Shown here: one piece after another, positions 24,225-32,438 of the stretch
How the letters are laid out: the number at the start of each line of letters is the position of its first letter
Numbering within the stretch: the stretch's first letter is position 1
Source of the DNA: an uncultured Clostridia bacterium
Lineage (GTDB): Bacteria; Bacillota; Clostridia; Oscillospirales; Feifaniaceae
Direction of reading: 5' to 3'
Assembly: GCA_944376235.1 (NCBI GenBank)
Contig: CALWCA010000016.1
Location: forward strand, 1-64,000
DNA length: 64,000 nucleotides
The notes under the pieces: generated by a model
What the model was told of the DNA's origin: nothing
The model's database searches: none
The model's input: only the letters and a program-made list of their open reading frames with translations
Made by a program: the position numbers and the translations under genes

Positions 24225-25619
24225 ATGCCCAACATGAGTCAGAAGAAAAATCCCATGCCGGTGCAGGACGCCAAGCTGCGCGCGACCAACTTTGAAGAGG
24301 TGGCGCTGGGGTATTCGCCCGAGCAGGCCAGGGACGAGGCGCTGCGCTGCCTCAACTGCAAGAACAAGCCCTGCGTGAGCGGCTGCCCCGTGGCGGTGGA
24401 CATCCCGGCCTTTTTGGCAAAGGTGGCGGCCGGGGACGACGAGGGCGCCTATGACATTATTTCGGCGTCGAGCAGCCTGCCCGCCGTGTGCGGCAGGGTG
24501 TGCCCGCAGGAAAACCAGTGCGAAAAGTACTGCACACGCGGCAACAAGGGGGAACCGGTTGCCATCGGACGGGTGGAGCGGTATGTTGCCGACCGGCACC
24601 TGGCCGGCAGTACGGAGGCAGAAGCCCCCGTGACGCCCAACGGTCATCGTGTTGCCATTGTGGGGGCGGGCCCGGCGGGACTGACCTGCGCGGGCGATTT
24701 GGCGCGCCTTGGCTATGCGGTGACGATTTTTGAGGCGCTGCATGTGGCGGGCGGCGTGCTGGTCTATGGCATTCCCGAATTTCGCCTGCCCAAGCGCATC
24801 GTGGCGCGCGAAATCGAAGGGCTCAAGGCCATGGGGGTCGACATTCAGACCAACATGGTCATCGGCAAGGTGCTCTCGATCGACGAGCTCTTTGAAGAGG
24901 GTTTTGAGGCCGTTTTCCTGGGCTCGGGCTCGGGCCTGCCAAGCTTTATGGGAATCCCCGGGGAAAATCTCAGGGGCGTCTTTTCCGCCAACGAGTTTTT
25001 GACCCGTATCAATTTGATGAAGGCCTATCAGCCAGGGGCTGCCACGCCCATTTACCGGGGCAACAAAGTGGTGGTTGTGGGAGGCGGAAACGTGGCGATG
25101 GACGCCGCGCGCTGTGCCCTGCGCCTTGGCGCAAGTGAAGTGAATATCGTGTACCGGCGCTCCCACGAGGAGCTGCCGGCGCGCGCCGAGGAGATTGAGC
25201 ACGCCAGGGAAGAGGGTGTTGTCTTTCGCCTGCTGAGCAATCCCGTGCGCATTTTGGGCGATGACAAGCACCGCGTGACCGGGTTGCGCTGCGTGGAGAT
25301 GGAGCTGGGAGAGCCCGACGAGTCGGGCCGCCGCCGTCCCGTGGAAAAGCGCGACAGCGAGTTTACCATTGAGGCCGACTGCGTCATCATGGCCATCGGC
25401 ACTTCGCCGAACCCTCTGCTGCGCACCACTACGCCGGGGCTGGAGAGCAACCGCCGGGGCGGCCTGATTGTGGAGGAGGAGACCGGCCTGACCACGAAGA
25501 AAATGGTCTATGCCGGAGGCGACGTTGTCACGGGCTCCGCCACGGTGATCATGGCAATGGGCGCCGGCAAGAAGGCGGCGGCTGCCATTCACAAGGCGCT
25601 GTCGGAGAAAAAGGCATAG
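24225..25619 (+). CDS. nfnB: NfnB-type / GltD-like NADPH-binding flavoprotein subunit
   Basis: 464 residues, beginning one base after the nfnA stop with a GGGGAGGGG site. The N-terminal ferredoxin-like domain holds Cys clusters for two 4Fe-4S centres (CLNCKNKPCVSGCP; CGRVCPQENQCEKYC). Two Rossmann domains follow: FAD GAGPAGLTCAGDLA and NADP GGGNVAMDAARCALRLG, then MAIGTSPNP and VYAGGDVVTG. The same fold is annotated as the homotetrameric glutamate synthase small subunit (GltA), but pairing with nfnA favours the bifurcating transhydrogenase. It would supply NADPH or rebalance ferredoxin during fermentation. Confidence 0.85.
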   Translation: MPNMSQKKNPMPVQDAKLRATNFEEVALGYSPEQARDEALRCLNCKNKPCVSGCPVAVDIPAFLAKVAAGDDEGAYDIISASSSLPAVCGRVCPQENQCEKYCTRGNKGEPVAIGRVERYVADRHLAGSTEAEAPVTPNGHRVAIVGAGPAGLTCAGDLARLGYAVTIFEALHVAGGVLVYGIPEFRLPKRIVAREIEGLKAMGVDIQTNMVIGKVLSIDELFEEGFEAVFLGSGSGLPSFMGIPGENLRGVFSANEFLTRINLMKAYQPGAATPIYRGNKVVVVGGGNVAMDAARCALRLGASEVNIVYRRSHEELPARAEEIEHAREEGVVFRLLSNPVRILGDDKHRVTGLRCVEMELGEPDESGRRRPVEKRDSEFTIEADCVIMAIGTSPNPLLRTTTPGLESNRRGGLIVEEETGLTTKKMVYAGGDVVTGSATVIMAMGAGKKAAAAIHKALSEKKA

Positions 25620-25720
25620 CGTGCGAAAAAAAGCGGCCCCTAAGGCAGAAATGATTTTTGCAGATGCCGCTTCAAGGCAAGGCCAAAAGAGGCCTTGCCG
25701 GGAAATCGGTTCACAGCAAA

Positions 25721-25762
25721 AAATGGGAGAGCACAGATTTTCTGTGCTCTCCCATTTTTATA
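25721..25762. terminator. Bidirectional terminator between nfnB and M20 gene
   Basis: A perfect 17-bp stem (25721-25737 with 25741-25757), AAATGGGAGAGCACAGA and its complement, flanked by A and T runs. A second smaller hairpin, GGCAAGGCC with GGCCTTGCC, lies just upstream (about 25677-25699). Confidence 0.88.
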
Positions 25763-25820
25763 GATGGGGAGATAGAGCGGACCCGGGAGGCCTCCCGAGT
25801 CAGGCGCAGATGCCGCACCC

Positions 25821-27095
25821 TTATTTTGCAAAAATTCCCGCCTTGGAGTGCTCGATGCTCCTGTAGTAGTCGCCGATGCTTCCCGGATAGGCGGCCGCCG
25901 AAACATCGGCCCCGCTTTGCTGGAAGGCAGAGGCATAGACAAGGCCGGCTGCGGCGGCCTCGGCCAGCACGTCCTCGGCCACGTCAAAGTATTCGTTGTG
26001 GTGTTCGGCGGTGGTGCCAAGCGCCTCGCTGCGCATCCCCAGGCAGGTGAAGGCAGAGGGCCAGAGCGCCGCCGTCAGGGCAAAGGTTTCGCTGCCCATC
26101 TGCAGTTCGGCGTCCAGAATGCAGTCCTGCCCAAACGCCTCGCGGTAGGCCTCGCGCGCGATGCCTGCACAGACGGGATTGTTGACAAGCCCGGAGGAGG
26201 GGGCGTGCAGGTTGTGTTCCACCGTGCAGTGGTATAAGGGCGCCGTGGTCTCCAGCAGACGGCGGAACTCCTCAATCAGGCGAAGGGCGTCCTCGCGGTC
26301 AAAGTAGCGCAGCGTGCCCTTGAAGGTGAGCTCTCCCGGAATGATGTTGCCCACCGTGCCGGCCTGTAGGGAGCCGATGGAAATCGTGAGCGGCTTGAAG
26401 GGGCTGCTGTATTTCATCTTGAGCATGGAAATGCCGGTGTAGATGGCGTGGAAGCAGTCGATGGGGCTGAAGCTGAGGTCGGGGCGAGAGCCGTGGCCGC
26501 CCCTGCCGCGCAGCGTGACCGTGAAAAAGAGCGAGCCGGCCAGAGCATAACTGTCGTACACGACGAATTTTCCGTGTTCAAAAGTGGTGAAGAGATGCAG
26601 CCCCCAGGCGCTGTCGATATGGATATTCTGTTCTGCAATATATTTGTGGAGGTAGACGACGTTTTCGGTAGCCTCCTCGCCGCGCTCAAACATGAGGATG
26701 ATGCGGCCCTTGTTGATTTCGGGGTGCTGTGACAGCGTCTTGGCGGCGCCCAGCAGGGCCGCCGTATGCCCGTCGTGCCCGCAGGCGTGCATCACGCCGG
26801 GCACTTCGCTGATGACGGCGCGCTCCCCCTTGCTGTTGCAAGCGTTTTCCTGCATGGGAAGGGCGTCGATATCGGCGCGCAGCAGCACGGTGGGGCCTGC
26901 GGACTCGTCTCCAAAGAAGGCCAGCACGCCGCCCTGCGGCACATTGACATGTTCAACCCCCATTTTGGAAAGCTCCTCGCAGATACGCGTCACCGTGCGC
27001 TCCTCCTTGCCCGAGAGCTCGGGATGGCGGTGAAATTCTCGGCGCATGGAAATGATGTACTGCTCATTGGCTTTTGCAAAATCCAGAATGCTCAT
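25821..27095 (-). CDS. M20-family amidohydrolase (second paralog)
   Basis: 424 residues with a GAAAGGAG site. Metal motifs LLRADIDAL and HACGHDGHTAALLGA are intact. The catalytic-base region reads FERGEEATE instead of the more common QPAEE, and the C-terminal His is in TTAEHHNEYFD. It is only distantly similar to the M20 protein at 18953-20131 and probably has another substrate. Relatives hydrolyse N-acyl amino acids, aminobenzoyl-glutamate or dipeptides in the cytoplasm. It converges on nfnB across a strong terminator and is divergent from proB. Confidence 0.85.
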   Translation of the reverse strand: MSILDFAKANEQYIISMRREFHRHPELSGKEERTVTRICEELSKMGVEHVNVPQGGVLAFFGDESAGPTVLLRADIDALPMQENACNSKGERAVISEVPGVMHACGHDGHTAALLGAAKTLSQHPEINKGRIILMFERGEEATENVVYLHKYIAEQNIHIDSAWGLHLFTTFEHGKFVVYDSYALAGSLFFTVTLRGRGGHGSRPDLSFSPIDCFHAIYTGISMLKMKYSSPFKPLTISIGSLQAGTVGNIIPGELTFKGTLRYFDREDALRLIEEFRRLLETTAPLYHCTVEHNLHAPSSGLVNNPVCAGIAREAYREAFGQDCILDAELQMGSETFALTAALWPSAFTCLGMRSEALGTTAEHHNEYFDVAEDVLAEAAAAGLVYASAFQQSGADVSAAAYPGSIGDYYRSIEHSKAGIFAK

Positions 27096-27142
27096 GCGTA
27101 AGGCTCCTTTCGTCGATGTTTTGGGGAAGAGATATTTGCTTT

Positions 27143-27171
27143 ATTTTACCGGATTTTTATGCGCTTGTAAA
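27143..27171 (-). promoter_or_regulatory. Promoter for the second M20 gene
   Basis: On the minus strand TTTACA (27171-27166), 17 bases, TAAAAT (27148-27143), about 45 bases upstream of the start codon. Confidence 0.6.
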
Positions 27172-27301
27172 TGACGCCGCCGCACAAAAACAGGGGGACG
27201 TCCTCCTAAAGGAGGGGATAAGGCCTGCCTAGAAAACGCAAAACAGGGCGGCATGTCGGCAAAATTAAGCCAAAAAGGCAGTTTGTTTTTCAAAACACAC
27301 C

Positions 27302-27331
27302 TTGCCCTTGGCACAAAATTCATGGTATAAT
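27302..27331 (+). promoter_or_regulatory. Probable promoter of proBA
   Basis: TATAAT (27326-27331) is consensus. The best -35 is TTGCCC (27302-27307) with 18-base spacing; an alternative TTGGCA is too close. Confidence 0.5.
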
Positions 27332-27398
27332 TACTAAATCTTTGCTCTTCCCCGCAAGAATAAAATCAATTGATTTGAAAGGGAAAGGATTTTTACAC

Positions 27399-28187
27399 AT
27401 GTATGACTGCACATTGGCAAAGCGAATCGTGGTCAAGGTGGGAACGTCCACGCTGACGCACGAGAACGGCAAGGCAAATCTGCGCCGGATGGAGGAGCTG
27501 TGCAAGGTGCTCAGCGACCTGCGCAACTCCGGGAAGGAAATGATTTTGGTCACGTCGGGCGCCATCGGCATGGGCGTGGGCAAGCTGGGGCTCAAGGCCC
27601 GACCTACCCAGACGCAGATGAAGCAGGCCGTTGCCGCCGTGGGCCAGTGTGAGCTCATGTTCATGTATGACAAGCTCTTCGGGGAATACGGCAGCACAGT
27701 GGCGCAGATTCTGCTGACCGGCGACGTGATTTCAAACTCCATCAGCAGGGGCAATGTGGAAAACACCTTTGAGGCGCTGCTTGACATGGGCATCATCCCG
27801 GTGGTCAACGAGAACGACACCGTGGCGGTCGACGAGCTGGAGGGACAGCGCATCGGCGACAACGACAATTTGTCGTCCATCGTGGCCCAGATTGTAAGGG
27901 CCGATTTGCTGGTGATTTTGACCGATATCGACGGGCTTTACGACGCGGATCCGCGCACCCATCCCCAGGCCAAGCTCATCCCCTATGTGGAAAAGGTGAC
28001 GCCCGAGATCTTTGCCCTGGCGGGCGCGGCGGGCAGCGAGCGCGGGACGGGAGGCATGGTGACAAAGCTCCAGGCGGCGCGCCGCGCAGGGGAGGCCGGC
28101 ATCGCCTGCTGCATCATGTGCGGAGACAACCCGTCGTCGCTGTATACTCTTTTGGACGGACAAAGTATCGGCACCCTGTTCGGGTGA
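27399..28187 (+). CDS. proB: Glutamate 5-kinase
   Basis: 262 residues from MYDCTLAKR (GGGAAAGGA upstream). It phosphorylates glutamate with ATP, the first and normally proline-inhibited step of proline synthesis. The amino-acid kinase fold is clear: RIVVKVGTSTLT, LVTSGAIGMGVGKL, NENDTVAVDE, and GTGGMVTKLQAA. The C-terminal PUA domain of the E. coli enzyme is absent, so this is the short form. proA starts 18 bases downstream, giving a proBA operon ended by the hairpin at 29540. No proC is in the window. Confidence 0.95.
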   Translation: MYDCTLAKRIVVKVGTSTLTHENGKANLRRMEELCKVLSDLRNSGKEMILVTSGAIGMGVGKLGLKARPTQTQMKQAVAAVGQCELMFMYDKLFGEYGSTVAQILLTGDVISNSISRGNVENTFEALLDMGIIPVVNENDTVAVDELEGQRIGDNDNLSSIVAQIVRADLLVILTDIDGLYDADPRTHPQAKLIPYVEKVTPEIFALAGAAGSERGTGGMVTKLQAARRAGEAGIACCIMCGDNPSSLYTLLDGQSIGTLFG

Positions 28188-28205
28188 GAAAGGGAGGAGA
28201 CAGGC

Positions 28206-29450
28206 ATGAAAAATCTAGAACAGCAGGGGGAAGCTGCCCGACGCGCAGCGCGGGTGATGATGACGGCCTCCACCGGACAGAAAAATGAGGCGCTTGCCGG
28301 CATGGCGCAGGCACTTTTGGACGAGTGTGCAAACATTCTTGCGGCAAACCGGGAGGATTTGGAGGCCGCAAGGCAGGGGGGCATGAGCGAGGCCATGCTC
28401 GACCGTCTGGCTCTGAACGAAAAGCGCGTGCAGGACATGGCGGAGGGCATCCGGCAGGTGCAGGCGCTGCCCGACCCCATCGGGGAGATCGTGGAGGGCT
28501 CGGTGCGGCCCAACGGCCTGCAGGTGCAGAAGGTGCGGGTGCCGCTCGGCGTCATCGGCATGATTTACGAGGCAAGGCCCAATGTGACAAGCGACGCTGC
28601 GGCGCTGTGCCTCAAGGCGGGCAATGTGGTGATTTTGCGGGGCGGCAAGGAGGCCATCCGTTCCAACACGGCCATCGTAAGCGCGCTGTCCCGGGGTCTG
28701 GAAAAGGCGGGGCTTCCCGCAGAGTGCGTCCAGCTGGTGGGCGACACCTCGCGCGAGAGCGCAACGGCCATGATGCGCATGAGCGGTGTGCTGGATGTGC
28801 TCATTCCCAGGGGCGGTGCCGGCCTAATCAAGAGCGTGGTGGAAAACTCCCGCGTGCCGGTCATTGAGACCGGCGTGGGAAACTGCCATATTTTTGTCGA
28901 TGAGACAGCCGATTTGAAGCAGGCGACCGACATTGTTTTCAACGCCAAGACCTCCCGCCCGTCGGTCTGCAATGCCGCCGAGACGCTGCTGGTGCACGAA
29001 GCCGTTGCGCAGCAGGCGCTGCCGCAGATTGCTGCAAAGCTGGCTGAGAAAAACGTGGAGCTGCGCGGCTGCCCGCGCACCTGCGAAATCCTCAGCCAGG
29101 CCGTCCCCGCCGTCGAGAGCGACTGGCAGGACGAATTTTTGGACTATATCCTTGCCGTCAGGGTGGTGCGGGATCTCGACGAGGCGCTCGCCCACATTGC
29201 GCGCTACTCCACCGGCCACAGCGAGGCCATTGTGACAAGGGATTATGAAAGCGCCATGCGCTTTACGCGCGAGGTGGACAGCGCCGCCGTCTACGTCAAC
29301 GCCTCCACGCGGTTTACCGACGGCGGGGAGCTGGGGCTTGGCGCCGAAATCGGCATCTCCACCCAAAAGCTGCACGCCAGAGGCCCCATGGGGGTTTTGA
29401 CGCTGACTTCCACCAAGCATGTGATTTTGGGCAACGGGCAGATTCGCTGA
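28206..29450 (+). CDS. proA: Gamma-glutamyl phosphate reductase
   Basis: 414 residues with a GGGAGGAGA site. It reduces gamma-glutamyl phosphate to glutamate semialdehyde using NADPH. The aldehyde-dehydrogenase-fold motifs are visible: PLGVIGMIYEARPNVT, LRGGKEAIRSN, and the catalytic Cys in SRPSVCNAAETLLVH, plus FTDGGELGLGAEIGISTQKLHARGP near the end. It is the second gene of the proBA operon. Confidence 0.96.
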   Translation: MKNLEQQGEAARRAARVMMTASTGQKNEALAGMAQALLDECANILAANREDLEAARQGGMSEAMLDRLALNEKRVQDMAEGIRQVQALPDPIGEIVEGSVRPNGLQVQKVRVPLGVIGMIYEARPNVTSDAAALCLKAGNVVILRGGKEAIRSNTAIVSALSRGLEKAGLPAECVQLVGDTSRESATAMMRMSGVLDVLIPRGGAGLIKSVVENSRVPVIETGVGNCHIFVDETADLKQATDIVFNAKTSRPSVCNAAETLLVHEAVAQQALPQIAAKLAEKNVELRGCPRTCEILSQAVPAVESDWQDEFLDYILAVRVVRDLDEALAHIARYSTGHSEAIVTRDYESAMRFTREVDSAAVYVNASTRFTDGGELGLGAEIGISTQKLHARGPMGVLTLTSTKHVILGNGQIR

Positions 29451-29539
29451 GCCCTTGCATCAGGCGAGCCTGGTGCGGTGCCGGCACGGGGATAAAAAAA
29501 CAAAATCAGCAGGCGATCCCCCAAAAAACAGGGGAAAGA

Positions 29540-29585
29540 GGGCCCGGCAAAAGCAGATGCTTTTGCCGGGCCCGTTCTTGTTTTC
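29540..29585. terminator. Terminator of proBA
   Basis: GGGCCCGGCAAAAGC (29540-29554) pairs with GCTTTTGCCGGGCCC (29559-29573), then GTTCTTGTTTTC. It stands between the converging proBA and feo transcripts. Confidence 0.85.
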
Positions 29586-29605
29586 AAAAAGGGCAGCAAG
29601 AGGCC

Positions 29606-29791
29606 TTAAGAGGGCTTTGAGGCTTTGCAGGCGGGAGCGTCGGCACAGTGAGAGCAGTCTTTTGCCCCCTGCGCCGGGCGGCGTACGCATTTGCCGCAGC
29701 CGTTGCAGCAGGAGGAGCTGCGCGCGGCGCGCAGCGCGCCGTATACGCACAGCCCCAAAAGGGTCAAGAGCATATAGTCGGCAAGGGACAT
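29606..29791 (-). CDS. FeoB-associated Cys-rich membrane protein
   Basis: 61 residues with an AAAGGAGG site. One N-terminal membrane helix (about 3-22) is followed by a Cys-rich tail: SSSCCNGCGKCVRR, then CSHCADAPAC, ten Cys-rich positions that could hold iron or an Fe-S centre. This size and pattern is that of the FeoB-associated Cys-rich protein found next to feoB in Clostridia. It is the last gene of the feoA-feoB operon, 131 bp downstream of feoB. A role in Fe(II) uptake is inferred from the neighbourhood. Confidence 0.85.
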   Translation of the reverse strand: MSLADYMLLTLLGLCVYGALRAARSSSCCNGCGKCVRRPAQGAKDCSHCADAPACKASKPS

Positions 29792-29922
29792 GAAGAGGCC
29801 TCCTTTTTAGACGGGAGATGGTTTGAGGAAGAGTGAAAGGGAAAAAAGACGGGCAACGGAAAGGAAAGGCTCCCGAAGACGGCGTGCGCAGGGGAAATGC
29901 CGCAGAGGGTTCCAAAAGGGGA

Positions 29923-31941
29923 TTATCCCAGCCCCAACACCCGCCCGAACTGATAGACCAGCAAAGCTGCGACCCAGGCGATCCCCGTCTGCTGCGCCAT
30001 GAGCGAGAGTGCGGCGCGCCAGCCGCCCAGCTCACGCTTGATGGCCGCCATGGCAGCCACACAGGGCATGTAAAGCAGCGTAAAGACCAGGAAAGAGACT
30101 GCCTGAAGCGGCGAGAAGAGCTGCTGCAGCAGCAGGGTCAGCTCCGCGCCCTCCCCCGCGCCCAGCAGGACCGACAGGGTGGAGACCACAGCCTCCTTGG
30201 CCGACAGGCCCGTGACGAGGGCCGTGGCGGCCCGCCAGTCGGAAAACCCGAGCGGGATGAAGACGGGAGCCAGCGTGCGGCCGATGGAGGCCAGCATGCT
30301 CTGTCCACTGTCGCTGACGGGGTTAAAGCCAAAGTCAAAGGACTGCAGCACCCAGACCACCAGCGAGGCCAAAAAGATAATGGTGAAGGCCTTGATAAGA
30401 AAATCCTTGGCTTTTTCCCACATGTGCAGCAGCACGCTTTTGGGGGCGGGCAGGCGGTAGGCCGGAAGCTCCATGACAAAGGGAATGGGGCTGCCCGAAA
30501 AAACGGTGCGCTTGAGCAGCAACCCGTAGAGCACGCCGACAAACATGCCGCCAAAGTAGAGCGCCATCATCACAAGGGCCCTGTGCTCGGGGAAAAAGGC
30601 CAGGGTGAAGACGCTGTAAATGGGCAGCTTTGCCGAGCAGGACATGAAGGGGGTCAGGCGGATGGTCATTTTGCGGTCGCGCTCGCTGGCCAGGGTGCGG
30701 GTGGCCATGATGGCCGGCACGCTGCACCCGAAGCCGATGAGCAGAGGCACAAAGGAGCGGCCCGACAGGCCAATGCGGCGCAGCAGGCGGTCGGTGACAA
30801 AGGCGACGCGCGCCATATAGCCGCTGTCTTCCAGCAAAGACAAAAAGAAAAAGAGCGTGACGATGGTGGGCAAAAAGGAGAGCACGCTGGAAACGCCGGC
30901 AAAGGCGCCGTCAAGCACCAGGGACTGCAGCGTGGGGTTGATGCCCAGATCGCGCAGGGCGCCTGCCAGCCCCGTGGAAATCACCGAGAGCAGGGCCTCC
31001 ATGATGGAGTTGAGAAAGGGGCCGATGACGCCGAAGGTCAGAAAGAAAACGGTGAGCATGATGCCCACAAAGATCGGAATAGCCCAGATTTTATGGGTGA
31101 GCAGCTTGTCGATTTCGACCGAGCGCCGCTGCTCCTTGGTGTCGCCGGGACGCACCACCGTTTTGGCACACAGTCCTTCAATGAAAGTGTAGCGCATGTC
31201 GGCCATGGCCGCCTCGCAGTCCATGCCGTGGGAGTTTTCCATCTCCTCGACCACCAGCGCAAGGAGCTGGCGTTCGTTTTGCGTCAGCCTCAGCGTGTCG
31301 GCCATGAGGGTGTCGCCCTCGGCCAGCTTGGAGGCGGCAAAGCGAACCGGGACACCGGCCAGCTCGGCCTTTTGCTCAATGAGATGGGAAATGGAGTGGA
31401 TGGCGCGGTGAACGTCTCCCGCACAAAAGTCGATGCGCCGGGGGAGCTGCTTCTCCTGCGCCGCGCGCACCGCGCGCACGCACAGCTCCTCCACCCCTTC
31501 GCCCCGCGAGGCCGAGATGGGCACAACCGGGATGCCCAGCTCCTGCTCCATGGCGGCCACGTCGATGGTGCCGCCGTTTTCGCGCACCTCGTCCATCATG
31601 TTGAGGGCCAGCACGGTGGGGATGCGCAGCTCAAGCAGCTGCAGCGTGAGATAGAGGTTGCGCTCGAGCGTGGTCGCGTCGACAATGTTGATGACGCCGG
31701 CCGGATGCTCGTGCAGCAAAAAGTCCCGCGACACCACCTCCTCGGAGGTGTAGGGGGACAAGGAGTAAATCCCGGGCAGGTCAACAACCGTGACCCCGGG
31801 ATGGGAGCGGACAAGGCCCTCCTTTTTGTCCACCGTGACGCCGGGGAAGTTGCCCACATGCTGATTGCTGCCGGTGAGCTGGTTGAACAGGGTGGTTTTT
31901 CCGCAGTTGGGATTTCCAATCAGGGCAAGCGTGAGATTCAT
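29923..31941 (-). CDS. feoB: Ferrous iron transport protein B
   Basis: 672 residues, a standard length. The N-terminal GTPase has G1 GNPNCGKTT (about 8-16), G3 DLPGIYSLSPYTSEE and G4 NMMD. The membrane half has two Gate repeats; RSFVPLLIGFGCSVPAIMATR and FMSCSAKLPIYS carry the Cys residues of the pore. The start overlaps the feoA stop (ATGA), so FeoA and FeoB are translationally coupled. It imports Fe(II). The protein is clearly distinct from the FeoA-FeoB fusion at 11.4-13.7 kb. Confidence 0.96.
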   Translation of the reverse strand: MNLTLALIGNPNCGKTTLFNQLTGSNQHVGNFPGVTVDKKEGLVRSHPGVTVVDLPGIYSLSPYTSEEVVSRDFLLHEHPAGVINIVDATTLERNLYLTLQLLELRIPTVLALNMMDEVRENGGTIDVAAMEQELGIPVVPISASRGEGVEELCVRAVRAAQEKQLPRRIDFCAGDVHRAIHSISHLIEQKAELAGVPVRFAASKLAEGDTLMADTLRLTQNERQLLALVVEEMENSHGMDCEAAMADMRYTFIEGLCAKTVVRPGDTKEQRRSVEIDKLLTHKIWAIPIFVGIMLTVFFLTFGVIGPFLNSIMEALLSVISTGLAGALRDLGINPTLQSLVLDGAFAGVSSVLSFLPTIVTLFFFLSLLEDSGYMARVAFVTDRLLRRIGLSGRSFVPLLIGFGCSVPAIMATRTLASERDRKMTIRLTPFMSCSAKLPIYSVFTLAFFPEHRALVMMALYFGGMFVGVLYGLLLKRTVFSGSPIPFVMELPAYRLPAPKSVLLHMWEKAKDFLIKAFTIIFLASLVVWVLQSFDFGFNPVSDSGQSMLASIGRTLAPVFIPLGFSDWRAATALVTGLSAKEAVVSTLSVLLGAGEGAELTLLLQQLFSPLQAVSFLVFTLLYMPCVAAMAAIKRELGGWRAALSLMAQQTGIAWVAALLVYQFGRVLGLG

Positions 31942-32162
31942 GAGGGCTGCACCTCGATGCTTTTGGCATCTTCCCGGCGCAGCGTCAGCGTGTAGCCGCG
32001 CAGCGTCAGCTCAATGGGGTCGCCCATTGGTGCAATTTTGCGCACCGAAACCAGCACCTTCGGGGTCAGCCCCATGTCGAGCAGGCGCTTGCGCAAAGCG
32101 CCCTGTCCCCCTACGGAGGTCACAATGCCGCTGTGTCCCACGGCCAACTGATCCAGTGTCAT
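31938..32162 (-). CDS. feoA: Ferrous iron transport protein A
   Basis: 74 residues from MTLDQLAVG (AGAGG 7 bases upstream); a longer start exists without a site. It is a small SH3-like cytoplasmic protein that binds FeoB. The typical pattern is present: GALRKRLLDMGLTPKVLVSVRKIAPMGDPIEL and LTLRREDAKSIEV. It is the first gene of feoA-feoB-(Cys-rich protein). A promoter with a dyad over the -10 lies 80-110 bases upstream. Confidence 0.93.
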   Translation of the reverse strand: MTLDQLAVGHSGIVTSVGGQGALRKRLLDMGLTPKVLVSVRKIAPMGDPIELTLRGYTLTLRREDAKSIEVQPS

Positions 32163-32235
32163 AAGAAGCCTCTCTTTCCCTCGTGCCCGGAGATGGAAGC
32201 CCATCCATAAAAGCGGTCGGCAGAGCAGTTAATTT

Positions 32236-32254
32236 ATGCTAACAAGGATAGCAT
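32236..32254. promoter_or_regulatory. Dyad overlapping the feoAB -10, candidate iron-responsive operator
   Basis: ATGCTA (32236-32241), seven bases, TAGCAT (32249-32254). It covers the -10 box of the feoAB promoter. The 19-bp size suits a DtxR/Fur-class repressor dimer, but the sequence is not a recognised consensus. Confidence 0.45.
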
Positions 32255-32273
32255 GTACCTTTCGGGAAGTCAA
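32245..32273 (-). promoter_or_regulatory. Promoter of feoA-feoB
   Basis: On the minus strand TTGACT (32273-32268), 17 bases, TATCCT (32250-32245). Confidence 0.65.
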
Positions 32274-32283
32274 GCGAATTTGG

Positions 32284-32312
32284 TTGACGGACAGGAAAAA
32301 TATCGGTATCAT
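32284..32312 (+). promoter_or_regulatory. Promoter of the MtnA-like operon
   Basis: TTGACG (32284-32289), 17 bases, TATCAT (32307-32312); the leader to the GTG start is about 120 bases. Confidence 0.6.
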
Positions 32313-32438
32313 GGGAGAAAACGGGGATTTCCTGCCTGCCGGGAGGGGTGCTTTTCCGTGCATGTGAACCAATAATCCCGTTCCGGGAGGGCAAAGGGTC
32401 ATGATTTCCCGCAAAAGACGAAGGAAGGAAGTGGCACT

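Noticed and set aside
29833-31995. 720-residue frame opposite feoB
   Set aside because: Antisense shadow, rich in Gly, Gln and His, with no ribosome site or domain.
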